Origin: a virus | Virus record (IMG/VR): IMGVR_UViG_3300009506_000140 | Coordinates: 1 to 29,443 of that record | Direction: 5' to 3' (one strand) | Length of the DNA: 29,443 nt | Shown here: in pieces, positions 21,955 through 29,443 of the stretch | How positions within the stretch are numbered: position 1 is the first letter of the stretch | Layout of the letters: the number at the start of each line of letters is the position of its first letter | Notes under the pieces: generated by a model | What the model was told of the DNA's origin: nothing | Seen by the model: only the letters and a program-made list of their open reading frames with translations | Database searches by the model: none | Translations under genes and position numbers: made by a program

Positions 21955-22428
21955 ATGCAGTTCAGCATTCGTGTGAAGGGCGAAAAAGAGGTGGCCGCCT
22001 TCTTCCGCGCCCTGAAGGGCAACGCCGCGGCGGCCCTGGTAAAAGGTTTCCGCCAGGCCGCGATCATCGTGCAGCGGCGGGCGAAAGAAAACGTGCAGAA
22101 GTTATTCTATTCCGCCGGCAGGCCGTGGAAGAAAACCGGGCACCTGGGCCGAAAGATTGAATACGATGTGAAAGAAGGCACGTTCGGCGTGGTGGCCCGC
22201 GTGGGCACGAATCTTCTATATGCCAGGATTCAGGAAGAAGGCGGGAAGATCGTGCCGAAGAATCGGCCCTTCCTTGCCTGGCGGGATATATATGGCAAGT
22301 GGTATTTCGCCCGCATGGTGAAGATACCGGCCAGGCCATACATGAAACCGGCACTGTGGGATTCCGAAGATGAAGTGCGCCAGGCGGTGTTCGATGCGAT
22401 CCGCGATCTGGCGCGGAAGGGAAAATGA
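21955..22428 (+). CDS. HK97 gp10-like tail completion protein
   Basis: A 157-residue protein matching HK97-gp10-like head-tail joining/completion proteins: FSIRVKGEKEVAAFFRALKG, ALVKGFRQAAIIVQRRAKEN, a hydrophobic TGHLGRKIEYDV strand set, RVGTNLLYARIQEEGGKIVP and RPYMKPALWDSEDEVRQAVF. It joins the connector to the tail. ATG 21955 follows AACAGGGGATTCACC. The 82-base gap before it contains a weak CCTGT/ACAGG hairpin and no gene. Confidence 0.8.
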   Translation: MQFSIRVKGEKEVAAFFRALKGNAAAALVKGFRQAAIIVQRRAKENVQKLFYSAGRPWKKTGHLGRKIEYDVKEGTFGVVARVGTNLLYARIQEEGGKIVPKNRPFLAWRDIYGKWYFARMVKIPARPYMKPALWDSEDEVRQAVFDAIRDLARKGK

Positions 22429-22841
22429 TGGGAACCATCAGCACGATCGAAGGCCTGGTGCAAACGATGATGGCCGCGATCACATCGCCGGCCCTGAATA
22501 CGAACCTAACCGATGAACCGCGCAAGCTCCAAAAGCTGCCGGCATTTACTCAAGAATATGCCGGGTGGAGCGATGCGGGATATACGGAAGTTGGTAGCAT
22601 CACAATCCGATACAGGTGGATTCACCGATTTTATACTGCACTACACGATCCAGTTAAGGCGCAGCAGGATATTAAAAACTTCAGCGAATCATACCTGGCG
22701 GCCCTGAAGGCCGATCCGGACTTAGGGAACTATGTGATGCGCACTGGTGCTGAAACCGGCGAACCGATGATTCTGCTGGTGCGCCCGAAACCGCAGATGA
22801 TTCTGGAAATCGATTTCTGGGCGGAAGTGGAAGAAGATTGA
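22425..22841 (+). CDS. Tail terminator-like protein
   Basis: A 138-residue protein in the position of the tail terminator, between gp10-like and tail tube genes. The layout, helix (ISTIEGLVQTMMAAITSPAL), strand (ITIRYRWIHRFYTALHD), helix (KNFSESYLAALKADPDLGNY), strands (MILLVRPKPQMILEIDFWAE), fits the small alpha/beta fold of tail terminators. ATG 22425 overlaps the preceding stop (ATGA); a second in-frame ATG is at 22428. Confidence 0.7.
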   Translation: MMGTISTIEGLVQTMMAAITSPALNTNLTDEPRKLQKLPAFTQEYAGWSDAGYTEVGSITIRYRWIHRFYTALHDPVKAQQDIKNFSESYLAALKADPDLGNYVMRTGAETGEPMILLVRPKPQMILEIDFWAEVEED

Positions 22842-22857
22842 AGGATGGTGATTTGAA

Positions 22858-23832
22858 ATGGCGTATGGAACCTATAACGGTTATCTCGGCTTTTCGAAGC
22901 AGAGTGCGAAGGGCACGGCGATCACCGCGCCGGCCTGGTTCGCGAAGTATGGCCCGAAAGACCTGGGCGCGAACTATGAGACAAAAGAGCAGCGGGAAGC
23001 GGGTGGCGGGCGCGATGTTTCATACAGGTGGAAATCCGGAGCGGGATTCGGTGGATCGTTCGGATTCAAGGCCAGGCCTGAAGCGATCGGGCGGCTGCTT
23101 CATGCGGCCCTGGGCGCGGATTCGATCAGCGGCACCGGCGTGCCCTACACCCACACGATCACGCCGGCGGATACCCTGCCATGGTACACGGTGGAAACCG
23201 GCGAATACTATTCCACGCCGCTGCTTATCGAGCGCGGCCAGGATTGCAAGGTGGGCCGGCTGAAGATCGATGCCGAAGCAGGCGGCGTGGTGGAGTGCGT
23301 GGCGGAAATCATGGGCCTGAAGTCAGATCGCATCACCGCTGCGGCTACTGGCATCACGCTGGAAAGCGATAACCCATTCAAGTTCTACCACGGCACCTTC
23401 ACCCTGGAAGCCGGCGGGCGCACGGATATCACGAAATTCGGCATCGAAATCGAAAATGTGCTGCGCCTGATCCAAACCACGGAGCTAACCGGCGATGATC
23501 TGATCGAGCTGGATCGGAATATAAACCTGTCGCTGGAACTGAAGATGGCAAACGCGAACGATTACAACGCCATCTATTACGACACCGGAACCGCCTTCAG
23601 CGAGGATTTATTTGAATCCGATCTAACCATCGATCTATCGTTCGGCACCGGTGCCAGCGAACGCGAACTGAAGCTCGAAATCCCGGCTTTCCATTACAAG
23701 GTGGCCACCTTCCCGCGTGGTGCCGAACCGGAAGTGATGCTATTGAGTGCCGATGGTTCGGCAATCAAGGGCGCGAATCCGGTTATCACCTGCACGGTGA
23801 AGAATGATGATGCGGCGGATTACGATACCTGA
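22858..23832 (+). CDS. Major tail tube protein
   Basis: A 324-residue beta-rich protein starting at ATG 22858 after GAAGGATGGTGATTTGAA. It contains YNGYLGFSKQSAKGTAITAP near the N-terminus and repeated strand pairs such as GGSFGFKARPEAIGRLLHAA, TITPADTLPWYTVETGEYYS, VECVAEIMGL and LELKMANANDYNAIYY, the pattern of siphophage tail tube proteins. It forms stacked hexamers around the tape measure. The gene is upstream of the chaperone and tape-measure genes, the canonical order. Confidence 0.85.
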   Translation: MAYGTYNGYLGFSKQSAKGTAITAPAWFAKYGPKDLGANYETKEQREAGGGRDVSYRWKSGAGFGGSFGFKARPEAIGRLLHAALGADSISGTGVPYTHTITPADTLPWYTVETGEYYSTPLLIERGQDCKVGRLKIDAEAGGVVECVAEIMGLKSDRITAAATGITLESDNPFKFYHGTFTLEAGGRTDITKFGIEIENVLRLIQTTELTGDDLIELDRNINLSLELKMANANDYNAIYYDTGTAFSEDLFESDLTIDLSFGTGASERELKLEIPAFHYKVATFPRGAEPEVMLLSADGSAIKGANPVITCTVKNDDAADYDT

Positions 23833-23878
23833 TAACGGATAAATGATGATCGGATGTTCGCATAATGCTGCAGGTAAA

Positions 23879-23903
23879 GGCGGGGATTTTCTCGATCCCC
23901 GCC
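23879..23903 (+). terminator. Hairpin between tail tube and chaperone genes
   Basis: GGCGGGGAT (23879-23887) pairs perfectly with ATCCCCGCC (23895-23903) around the 7-base loop TTTCTCG. There is no T-run after it, so it is more likely an attenuator or mRNA-stabilising hairpin below the highly expressed tail tube gene than a full terminator. Confidence 0.5.
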
Positions 23904-23924
23904 GCGGATGAAAGGATGGATGAA

Positions 23925-24425
23925 ATGGCACGGAACACGAACGAAACGGATGAAGCAAGGGCGGAAAGAATCGCGGCGCAGATCAGAGCGGAAGCGGCCA
24001 CGCCAGGCGGCTTCCCATTTCCATCGAAAGATGTGGCCCTGGCCGCGGGCGATAAACTGAATAAAGATCAGGAACCGATAATCGTGGAATCGGCCAGCGG
24101 GCGCACCTTCAAGCTGCGCCCGCCTTCGCCTTTTCTGGCCAGGCAAGTGCATCCGAATATGCTGGTGCAGCTGATCCAGGCCACCGATAACGGTGACATG
24201 GAAGCAGTGGAAACGCTGGTGGAACGGATGGAACGGATCGTGGTGCTGCTGGTGGCCGAACCGAAACTGGTGATCGTGGATATCGCCGCCGGCGAAGAAG
24301 TGCCGCCTGGCTGCCTTCCCACCTATGAACTGACGCAAACCGATGTGGCCGCGATCATGAGTGCCTGGGCCGCGCCGCTGATGGCCCGGCAGCGAAAACT
24401 TCAGGATGATGCCGGCCCTTTTTAA
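23925..24425 (+). CDS. Tail assembly chaperone, short form
   Basis: A 166-residue protein from ATG 23925 (SD GAAAGGATGGATGAA; ATG 23916 abuts the SD, and the frame is open further upstream through the hairpin). It has an acidic, Ala-rich start (NETDEARAERIAAQIRAEAA) and a compact helical/beta middle (FKLRPPSPFLARQVHPNMLV, VEQ-type helices, TYELTQTDVAAIMSAW). It ends GPF at TAA 24423-24425, just after a CCCTTTT slippery sequence. It corresponds to lambda gpG: it coats the tape measure during tail assembly. Confidence 0.8.
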   Translation: MARNTNETDEARAERIAAQIRAEAATPGGFPFPSKDVALAAGDKLNKDQEPIIVESASGRTFKLRPPSPFLARQVHPNMLVQLIQATDNGDMEAVETLVERMERIVVLLVAEPKLVIVDIAAGEEVPPGCLPTYELTQTDVAAIMSAWAAPLMARQRKLQDDAGPF

Positions 24426-24628
24426 CAAACGCTGATCTGGTTCAGGCAACCGTTTTAATGGCCCGCCTTTATGGCGCAAGGCCTTCCGCGATCCTGGGCA
24501 TCATCGATCCCATCGATGCCTTCTATTTCGATGAAGCAATCACCCTGGCATACCTGAAACGCGAAAAAGAATGGGCCGCCTTCCGCGAACGGAGAAACCG
24601 CAACCGGCGTGAAATGTGGGGAAGATAA
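23925..24628 (+). CDS. Tail assembly chaperone, -1 frameshift fusion (gpGT type)
   Basis: At CCCTTTT (24416-24422) zero-frame codons CCT-TTT can slip to CCC-TTT, skipping TAA 24423. Reading then continues from 24422 for 68 codons to TAA 24626-24628: LTNADLVQATVLMARLYGAR, then PSAILGIIDPIDAFYFDEAI, then a basic helix ERRNRNRREMWGR. The PS-x-ILGI-D-x-x-D-A-x-x-FDEA motif is typical of the second chaperone domain, and no start with an SD opens that frame. The fusion is about 234 residues and lies directly before the tape-measure gene. Confidence 0.85.
24416..24422 (+). promoter_or_regulatory. Programmed -1 frameshift site CCCTTTT
   Basis: A perfect X-XXY-YYZ heptamer (C-CCT-TTT) directly before the zero-frame stop. 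Frameshift sites with this position are conserved in siphophage tail chaperone genes. No obvious strong downstream stem was identified. Confidence 0.8.
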
Positions 24629-24629
24629 C

Positions 24630-27329
24630 ATGGCCGATAAAAACAAGATCGAAGTATTTATCGATGGCACCGCGAAAGGCCTACAGGATGCCGCCAGCAA
24701 GGCGGAATCGATCACCCGCGGCCTGGGTTCGAAAATTCAAAGCGGCATGGGCACGATTGTTAAAGCTGCCGGCGTGGCGGCGGTGGCAGGGTTCGCCGCC
24801 CTGGGCGCAGCCGCCTGGAAAACCGGCCAGGATTTAATCCGGATCGAACAGATCGGTGCGCAAACCAGTGCGGTGATCGAATCCACCGGTGGCGCGGCAA
24901 ATGTTACGCGGGAACATCTGGAAACGATGGCCGATTCCATGGAAAAGCTCACATCCGTGGAAGCGGAATCCATCCAGGAAGGCCAGAACCTTCTGCTGAC
25001 ATTCACGAACGTGCAGAACCGCGTGGGCGCGGGAAATGATATCTTCGATCAGGCCACGCAGGCGATTCTGGATATGAGTGTGGCCATGGGCCAGGATATG
25101 CAGCAAACGGCCATCCAGGTGGGCAAGGCACTGAACGATCCGATCCAGGGTGTTACCGCCCTGCGCCGCGTCGGCGTGCAGCTCACAGATGAACAGCAGG
25201 AACAGGTTAAATCGTTCATGGAAGTGAACGATGTGGCCAGTGCCCAGAAGGTTATCCTTCAGGAACTTCAGAAGGAATTTTCAGGATCGGCGGAAGCACT
25301 CGGAAAGACCCTGGGCGGGCAGCTGGAAATCGTGAAGCACCGCATGGGCGAAGTGGCCGAGGCGGCCATGGAAACCATGATGCCTGCGGTTCAGGATATC
25401 GCCACCGGCCTGAATGAAATGTTCGAAAGCCTGGCGGAATCCGGTGAACTTACTGAAGCATTCTCGGCCTTCGGCGATGTGCTGAACGAAATATTCCCGA
25501 TCTTCCGCGATCTGGTAAATATCGCCCTGCAGTTCACGCCGATCTTCGCCGGCTTCTTCAGTGAGGCCGCCGGCTATGCTGCCGATCTGGTTCGCGGCCT
25601 GGTCGATTCTGGCCTGGTCGATACGGTGGGCCGGCTGCTTTCGCTCTTTTCCGAAATGCTGCTGGATGTGATCGCCGCGGCCATGCCGGCGGTAAACGCT
25701 GGATTCGATGCCCTGAACGGCGCACTGGTTATCATCGAACCGATCATCAGAACTGTGGGCGATGCTGTGTCGGTGTTCGCCGGCCTGATCGAAGATTTGC
25801 CCGGCTGGCTGGTTCTGGCCGGCGGTGCCCTGGCGATCTTTGGGCCTCAGTTGCTGGCCCTGGCCACCGGCCCGGTTTCCATGCTCAATTCCGCCACCAT
25901 CGGCCTGCTTCAAGGGTTCGGCATGATCGCGGCCCATCCGGTTGTTACCGCCGCGGTGGTGGGCGCGGGCATCTTCTATGGCCTTTATAAATGGGCCGAA
26001 TCGGTGATGAACGCCACCGATCCCATGAAGGAACGGTTCGATCAGATCGAAAACGAATGGGATGAAATGAGTGATGCCACGCGCAGGAACACGGTGGCGA
26101 TCCTGGAAAACCAGCTTGCGAACGCAACCGATGAAGTGGAACAGATCAGACTTCGCCAGGAAATCGAAAAACTAAACGATCAGATGACAGTGAACGCCGG
26201 CGCGGTGGATGATGCTACGAAGAAGATGGATGAATTCGCCCGCACCCTGGATGATAATGCAACCGCCGCCATGGAAATGCTGCCGGAGATGGAAAAACTG
26301 GGCGAAGGTATGGCGGCCCAGGGCCGTGAATTTGCCGGCACGGTGCGGGCCATGATGGCCGAGGCCGGCCCCGCAGCGATCGAAGGTGGTGCGGCGATCG
26401 TGAAGGGGTTCATGCAATCCTTCGGGCAAACCTGGAACGCATCCTATTCCGATATCGGTGCATCGGCGAAGGAACTGGCCGGCCTTCTGGCATCGCCGGC
26501 ATACTATTCCGAAGCGGGCCAGCAGGCGGTTCGGGACTTCATCACGAACCTGGTGGACACCGGCCAGATGGAACAGGATGCCGCAGTAGAATTTACCAGG
26601 ATGCTATCAGCCGAGATGGGAAGCATGGGCATCGAAGGCGGCCAGATATACGGCGATCAGTTTATCCAGAACGGAACCTGGCGCGTGCAGCAGGGTGCCG
26701 ATGGCATCCTGCAGGTGGTGGATCAGTGGGGCAACGTAGTGCGCACCTATGGCGGCGATGCCGGCGATCAGTATGGGACGATGTTTACAAGTGAAGGCAT
26801 GGCGGCCATGGCCCTGGGCGGCCAGCAGATCACCGATAAGGCCGCGGAAACCGCCGGCAACGTGGCGGCCCAGGGCGGCCCTGCCGGCAGCAAGTTCGGT
26901 TCGGATTTTAACACGGAACTGGTGGGCCACATGGAAGGCACCCGCGGCTATCTGCTTTCATGGTGGGATGGGATCAGGGAATACTATTCGCACCCTGTTT
27001 ATGGGCGCGTGATTGTTTCCGAAGAAGGGCACGGCGGCCATACCGAATATCACGAAGGCGGCCTGGTGCGGGCGCATCAGGGATTATTCGCCAGGAATGA
27101 AGTGCCGGCCCTGCTGCTGGAAGGCGAAGGCGTTATCAACCGCGCTGCGGTGGCCCACTATGGCGGCCAGGCGTTTATCGATGCGATCAATTCCATGGCC
27201 CTGGGCACCAGCCAGGGAATCGGCGTGCAGGATAATTCCGTGCGCAATATCACGCAGAATAATTACATCGAAACGCAAGCGGATTTAGATGAAGCGTTCC
27301 GGGAAATGGGATGGCGGTGTTCAACATGA
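24630..27329 (+). CDS. Tape measure protein
   Basis: An 899-residue protein starting at ATG 24630, one base after the frameshift stop, with GTGGGGAAG upstream (GTG 24609 is less likely). It opens with NKIEVFIDGTAKGLQDAASK and a hydrophobic AAGVAAVAGFAALGAAAWKT segment. Next is a TMP-type domain (GAGNDIFDQATQAILDMSVA, GKALNDPIQGVTALRRVGVQ), then membrane-like helices near residues 365-450 and 400-470 (WLVLAGGALAIFGPQLLALA, HPVVTAAVVGAGIFYGLYKW). The C-terminal third is Gly/Ala-rich with coiled coil. Length would fit a tail of roughly 130 nm by the usual 1.5 angstrom-per-residue rule. Confidence 0.9.
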   Translation: MADKNKIEVFIDGTAKGLQDAASKAESITRGLGSKIQSGMGTIVKAAGVAAVAGFAALGAAAWKTGQDLIRIEQIGAQTSAVIESTGGAANVTREHLETMADSMEKLTSVEAESIQEGQNLLLTFTNVQNRVGAGNDIFDQATQAILDMSVAMGQDMQQTAIQVGKALNDPIQGVTALRRVGVQLTDEQQEQVKSFMEVNDVASAQKVILQELQKEFSGSAEALGKTLGGQLEIVKHRMGEVAEAAMETMMPAVQDIATGLNEMFESLAESGELTEAFSAFGDVLNEIFPIFRDLVNIALQFTPIFAGFFSEAAGYAADLVRGLVDSGLVDTVGRLLSLFSEMLLDVIAAAMPAVNAGFDALNGALVIIEPIIRTVGDAVSVFAGLIEDLPGWLVLAGGALAIFGPQLLALATGPVSMLNSATIGLLQGFGMIAAHPVVTAAVVGAGIFYGLYKWAESVMNATDPMKERFDQIENEWDEMSDATRRNTVAILENQLANATDEVEQIRLRQEIEKLNDQMTVNAGAVDDATKKMDEFARTLDDNATAAMEMLPEMEKLGEGMAAQGREFAGTVRAMMAEAGPAAIEGGAAIVKGFMQSFGQTWNASYSDIGASAKELAGLLASPAYYSEAGQQAVRDFITNLVDTGQMEQDAAVEFTRMLSAEMGSMGIEGGQIYGDQFIQNGTWRVQQGADGILQVVDQWGNVVRTYGGDAGDQYGTMFTSEGMAAMALGGQQITDKAAETAGNVAAQGGPAGSKFGSDFNTELVGHMEGTRGYLLSWWDGIREYYSHPVYGRVIVSEEGHGGHTEYHEGGLVRAHQGLFARNEVPALLLEGEGVINRAAVAHYGGQAFIDAINSMALGTSQGIGVQDNSVRNITQNNYIETQADLDEAFREMGWRCST

Positions 27330-28516
27330 CAGTAACCATCGATCTTCAGGATTTAACCACCTATGTGAGCGGGATCAGGCCGCGGGGATTTAACCAGGCA
27401 TACACAAAACATGATCTGGCCACGAAGCCAGGAAGCATTACCGCCGCCGATCTGGCGCCGGGCCAGAAGCTAACCCTGTTTGGAATCCTTTATGCCAGTT
27501 CCCAGGCGAACCTTCGCACCCTGATAACAAACATGGAATTATGGCTGCGGCCCAGGCGTGAACCATACCTGATCGATTATCGAGGCCTGAAGTTCTATGG
27601 GAAGATTGTGAACTTCGAAGCCGATGATTCGAACTATTACGATCGATCCTGTAAATGGGAATGTACCATCATCACTGATGAACCGGTGGGATTTGGTGAA
27701 GGCGTTTATGATGCCTTGGCCCAGGATACCATCGTGGCCATCATGAACAATTTCCCCGGCATTCTGATGCCTGCCTTCTATGCGCCTATTTCCACCGGCA
27801 CTGCGATCTATGAGATAAGCGATATCGATGGTGCGGTTGCAGCGAATGGCGGATCAACGATGATGATGGTGAATCCGCCCTATGTATATTCGTATGGAAC
27901 CCTTGCCGCCGAATACGATCAGAAGCTAACCCAGGCACCATCCTGCACGAAGTATCAAACCGGAACCGGCCACAGTGGTGCGGTGGGCGGTGTTTACTGG
28001 AACACCGGGGCCGGCACGCCATATGATCTTTCGGCGGAAAATTGTTATACCATCTGGATCGCCATGCTGATCGATAAATCACAGATCAGCGCGGCGAAGG
28101 TGGGCCTGTTCGACGGCACGAATGTGGGATATGCGAACATATATGATCGCATCGAAAGCGAAGTATGGTGCTGGATTCCGGCATTCGTGCGTGAATGCGA
28201 GAAGGATAATGGATCGCTCGATACTTCAAACATCACGCGGTTTTATATAACCATCACGCCGAACACGAACGATGATGTGACCATGTATTTAGATGGCCAG
28301 GTATTAGTTCGCCATCCCGCGAAAATATCGATATCACCAGACGATGCGGTTGTATATGATACCCGATCCGGCAAGGCGTGGGATATTACCACCGGCGAAG
28401 AAGTTGATCCCCATCTATCCCTGCAGGGTCGGCCCTGGCTGCGGCCAGGCGCAAACCTTATCTATCAGAATTCGCACAGTACAAGCTTAGGGATCATCAG
28501 CAGGAGTGAATCATAA
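27311..28516 (+). CDS. Distal tail (Dit)-like protein with an inserted beta-sandwich
   Basis: A 401-residue protein whose ATG 27311 overlaps the tape measure gene by 19 bases. Residues 1-130 resemble the Dit N-terminal barrel: VTIDLQDLTTYVSGIRPRGF, then LRTLITNMELWLRPRREPYL and YDRSCKWECTIITDEP. Residues about 150-345 form a LamG/CBM-like insertion (GVYWNTGAGTPYDLSAENCY, TIWIAMLIDKSQIS, ITRFYITITPNTNDDVTMYL DG). The end (VVYDTRSGKAWDI, SLQGRPWLRPGANLIYQNSH) is the Dit C-terminal galectin-like closure. Such evolved Dit proteins add host-surface binding to the baseplate. Confidence 0.75.
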   Translation: MAVFNMTVTIDLQDLTTYVSGIRPRGFNQAYTKHDLATKPGSITAADLAPGQKLTLFGILYASSQANLRTLITNMELWLRPRREPYLIDYRGLKFYGKIVNFEADDSNYYDRSCKWECTIITDEPVGFGEGVYDALAQDTIVAIMNNFPGILMPAFYAPISTGTAIYEISDIDGAVAANGGSTMMMVNPPYVYSYGTLAAEYDQKLTQAPSCTKYQTGTGHSGAVGGVYWNTGAGTPYDLSAENCYTIWIAMLIDKSQISAAKVGLFDGTNVGYANIYDRIESEVWCWIPAFVRECEKDNGSLDTSNITRFYITITPNTNDDVTMYLDGQVLVRHPAKISISPDDAVVYDTRSGKAWDITTGEEVDPHLSLQGRPWLRPGANLIYQNSHSTSLGIISRSES

Positions 28517-29443
28517 TGGCCGGATGGTGGGAACAGATTGTTACCATGGAACCGCCTGAAGATCGGTTTCTATATGATCTTTCTGGATTTTCTCGATCTA
28601 CCGGCCAGGTGAAGGAAGGCACCTATTCCGCATACTGCAATCATCCCGGCGGAGATGTAACCAGAACCTTTAGTTCTGGCGCATATGGGTGGGACTTATC
28701 TGCATACCCACGTTCGGCCCGATACAATGCCTGGTATTATATTAATGATATTGCTGCCTTCCAGAGCGGCGATTATGTGCGGGCCGGATTTATCTACCGA
28801 GACACAGGAACATCGGTAATCTATAAAGAATTTCTACCCGCCGATCTGGCAACCGGTTGGAATCTTTTATCGTTTCCTCTTTCATCCATGACTATAAGCG
28901 GTGCGGTTTCCTTGGAGCGTGCCCTGCAGAATTGCCGCACCGCCTGGATCACAACGCATCGTGTTACATCGGGAAGCGTGGGCATATATATCGATGATCT
29001 TTACATCTCCACGGATGGAAATAAGAACCTTTCGCTGGAACCTATTTATCTGGTGAACCACTACGAAAGGCACAATAGCACCACGCACTATAACCAGAAT
29101 TATGCCGGCGTGCTGGAACCGATTTCAATTCGCTGCCGGCGCAGGATCAACGAAGTAACCGAAGCATCCCTGATCTTTGATATCAGCGCGTGGGATTCCC
29201 TGCCCAATTTTATGGATTCGGTGCGCATCTTTAGGAACGGAATGTGCATATGGGATGGCGTGGCAATCTGGAAAAAGAAAACGCGAAGCGCGAATTCCTG
29301 CGAACTTTATTGCCTCACATCGAACGTAATTCTGCAAAGGATATTTGATCTATCATCTTCGCAGTTCATCGTTTTAACCGGCGTCGATCTGGCCGAGAAC
29401 CTTGAACTTTATGTTTACGCTGCCGATGGCGCGATCGATGGGT
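28516..29443 (+). CDS. Baseplate/tail-lysin-like protein with N-terminal CBM, truncated by window end
   Basis: ATG 28516 overlaps the preceding stop (TAATG), and the frame stays open for 309 codons to the window end. Residues 1-170 are beta-rich (FLYDLSGFSRSTGQVKEGTY, WNLLSFPLSSMTISGAVSLE, VGIYIDDLYIST), like a carbohydrate-binding jelly roll. From about 190, ISIRCRRRINEVTEASLIFD, VRIFRNGMCIWDGVAIWK and CELYCLTSNVILQR look like the first domain of Tal/gp27-type tail-associated proteins. The order tape measure, Dit, Tal supports this. Composition is AT-richer than upstream, with more GAC, GAG and TCT codons. Confidence 0.7.
   Translation, partial: MAGWWEQIVTMEPPEDRFLYDLSGFSRSTGQVKEGTYSAYCNHPGGDVTRTFSSGAYGWDLSAYPRSARYNAWYYINDIAAFQSGDYVRAGFIYRDTGTSVIYKEFLPADLATGWNLLSFPLSSMTISGAVSLERALQNCRTAWITTHRVTSGSVGIYIDDLYISTDGNKNLSLEPIYLVNHYERHNSTTHYNQNYAGVLEPISIRCRRRINEVTEASLIFDISAWDSLPNFMDSVRIFRNGMCIWDGVAIWKKKTRSANSCELYCLTSNVILQRIFDLSSSQFIVLTGVDLAENLELYVYAADGAIDG

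Noticed and set aside
25281-25937. Minus-strand frames opposite the tape measure (218 residues) and elsewhere (18191-18985, 16763-17446)
   Set aside because: All are antisense to well-supported structural genes and lack ribosome-binding sites in the local style.
12764-28595. Recurring TTTCTCGATC (12764, 16376, 23888, 28585) as a possible dispersed signal matching GATCGAGAAA in the repeated element
   Set aside because: In the coding copies it mostly spells Phe-Ser-Ile with preferred codons TTC-TCG-ATC; orientation and context are inconsistent.

Overview
The window is a contiguous piece of a tailed-virus genome (HK97-fold siphovirus type; provirus or free phage cannot be decided here). It carries early/replication genes followed by a packaging, head and tail operon, almost all on the + strand and tightly packed. 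No integrase, tRNA, rRNA or CRISPR array is visible. Sigma70-like promoter hexamers, GC-hairpin terminators and Shine-Dalgarno (SD) sequences pairing with the usual 16S 3' end suggest a bacterial host. The genome is GC-rich and looks depleted in GAC/GTC and GAG/CTC in every frame: Asp is nearly always GAT and Glu GAA. The host phylum cannot be named from this.

Layout. 1-132: the start of a leftward operon (a leader-like peptide and a truncated CxxC protein). 133-461: a divergent control region with a promoter candidate and operator-like palindromes. 462-9214: the rightward early operon. It holds an XRE-type regulator, many small zinc-ribbon-like proteins, a recombination set (RecB/Cas4-like nuclease with four cysteines, ERF annealing protein, RusA resolvase), a DnaD-like replication initiator with GGAAC iterons inside its gene (probable origin), a radical SAM enzyme, a MazG-like NTP pyrophosphohydrolase, membrane microproteins and a late-regulator candidate. 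9211-9300: a promoter candidate followed at once by a hairpin terminator, at the switch to late genes.

9337-13485: an accessory virion cassette placed upstream of the terminase. Its centrepiece is an 872-residue protein with two beta-sandwich-like domains, about 21 tandem 20-residue repeats that nearly all carry one Cys, and five C-terminal ten-residue GGAAKEG repeats. 13499-19759: terminase subunits, a portal fused to a MuF-type minor head domain, the prohead protease, and a major capsid protein with an unusual N-terminal zinc ribbon. 19996-22841: a small head protein, a glycosyltransferase, and head-tail connector/closure proteins. 22858-29443: tail tube, tail-assembly chaperone with a CCCTTTT -1 frameshift site, tape measure, and two baseplate proteins with inserted beta-sandwich-like modules, the last cut by the window end.

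The most unusual items are the Cys-repeat virion protein, the zinc-ribbon capsid fusion, a short element present twice (6249-6355 and 19836-19965), and an SD of the form GAAAGGAAGGTGAT: the perfect anti-SD complement with one extra A, which removes the GAG triplet.
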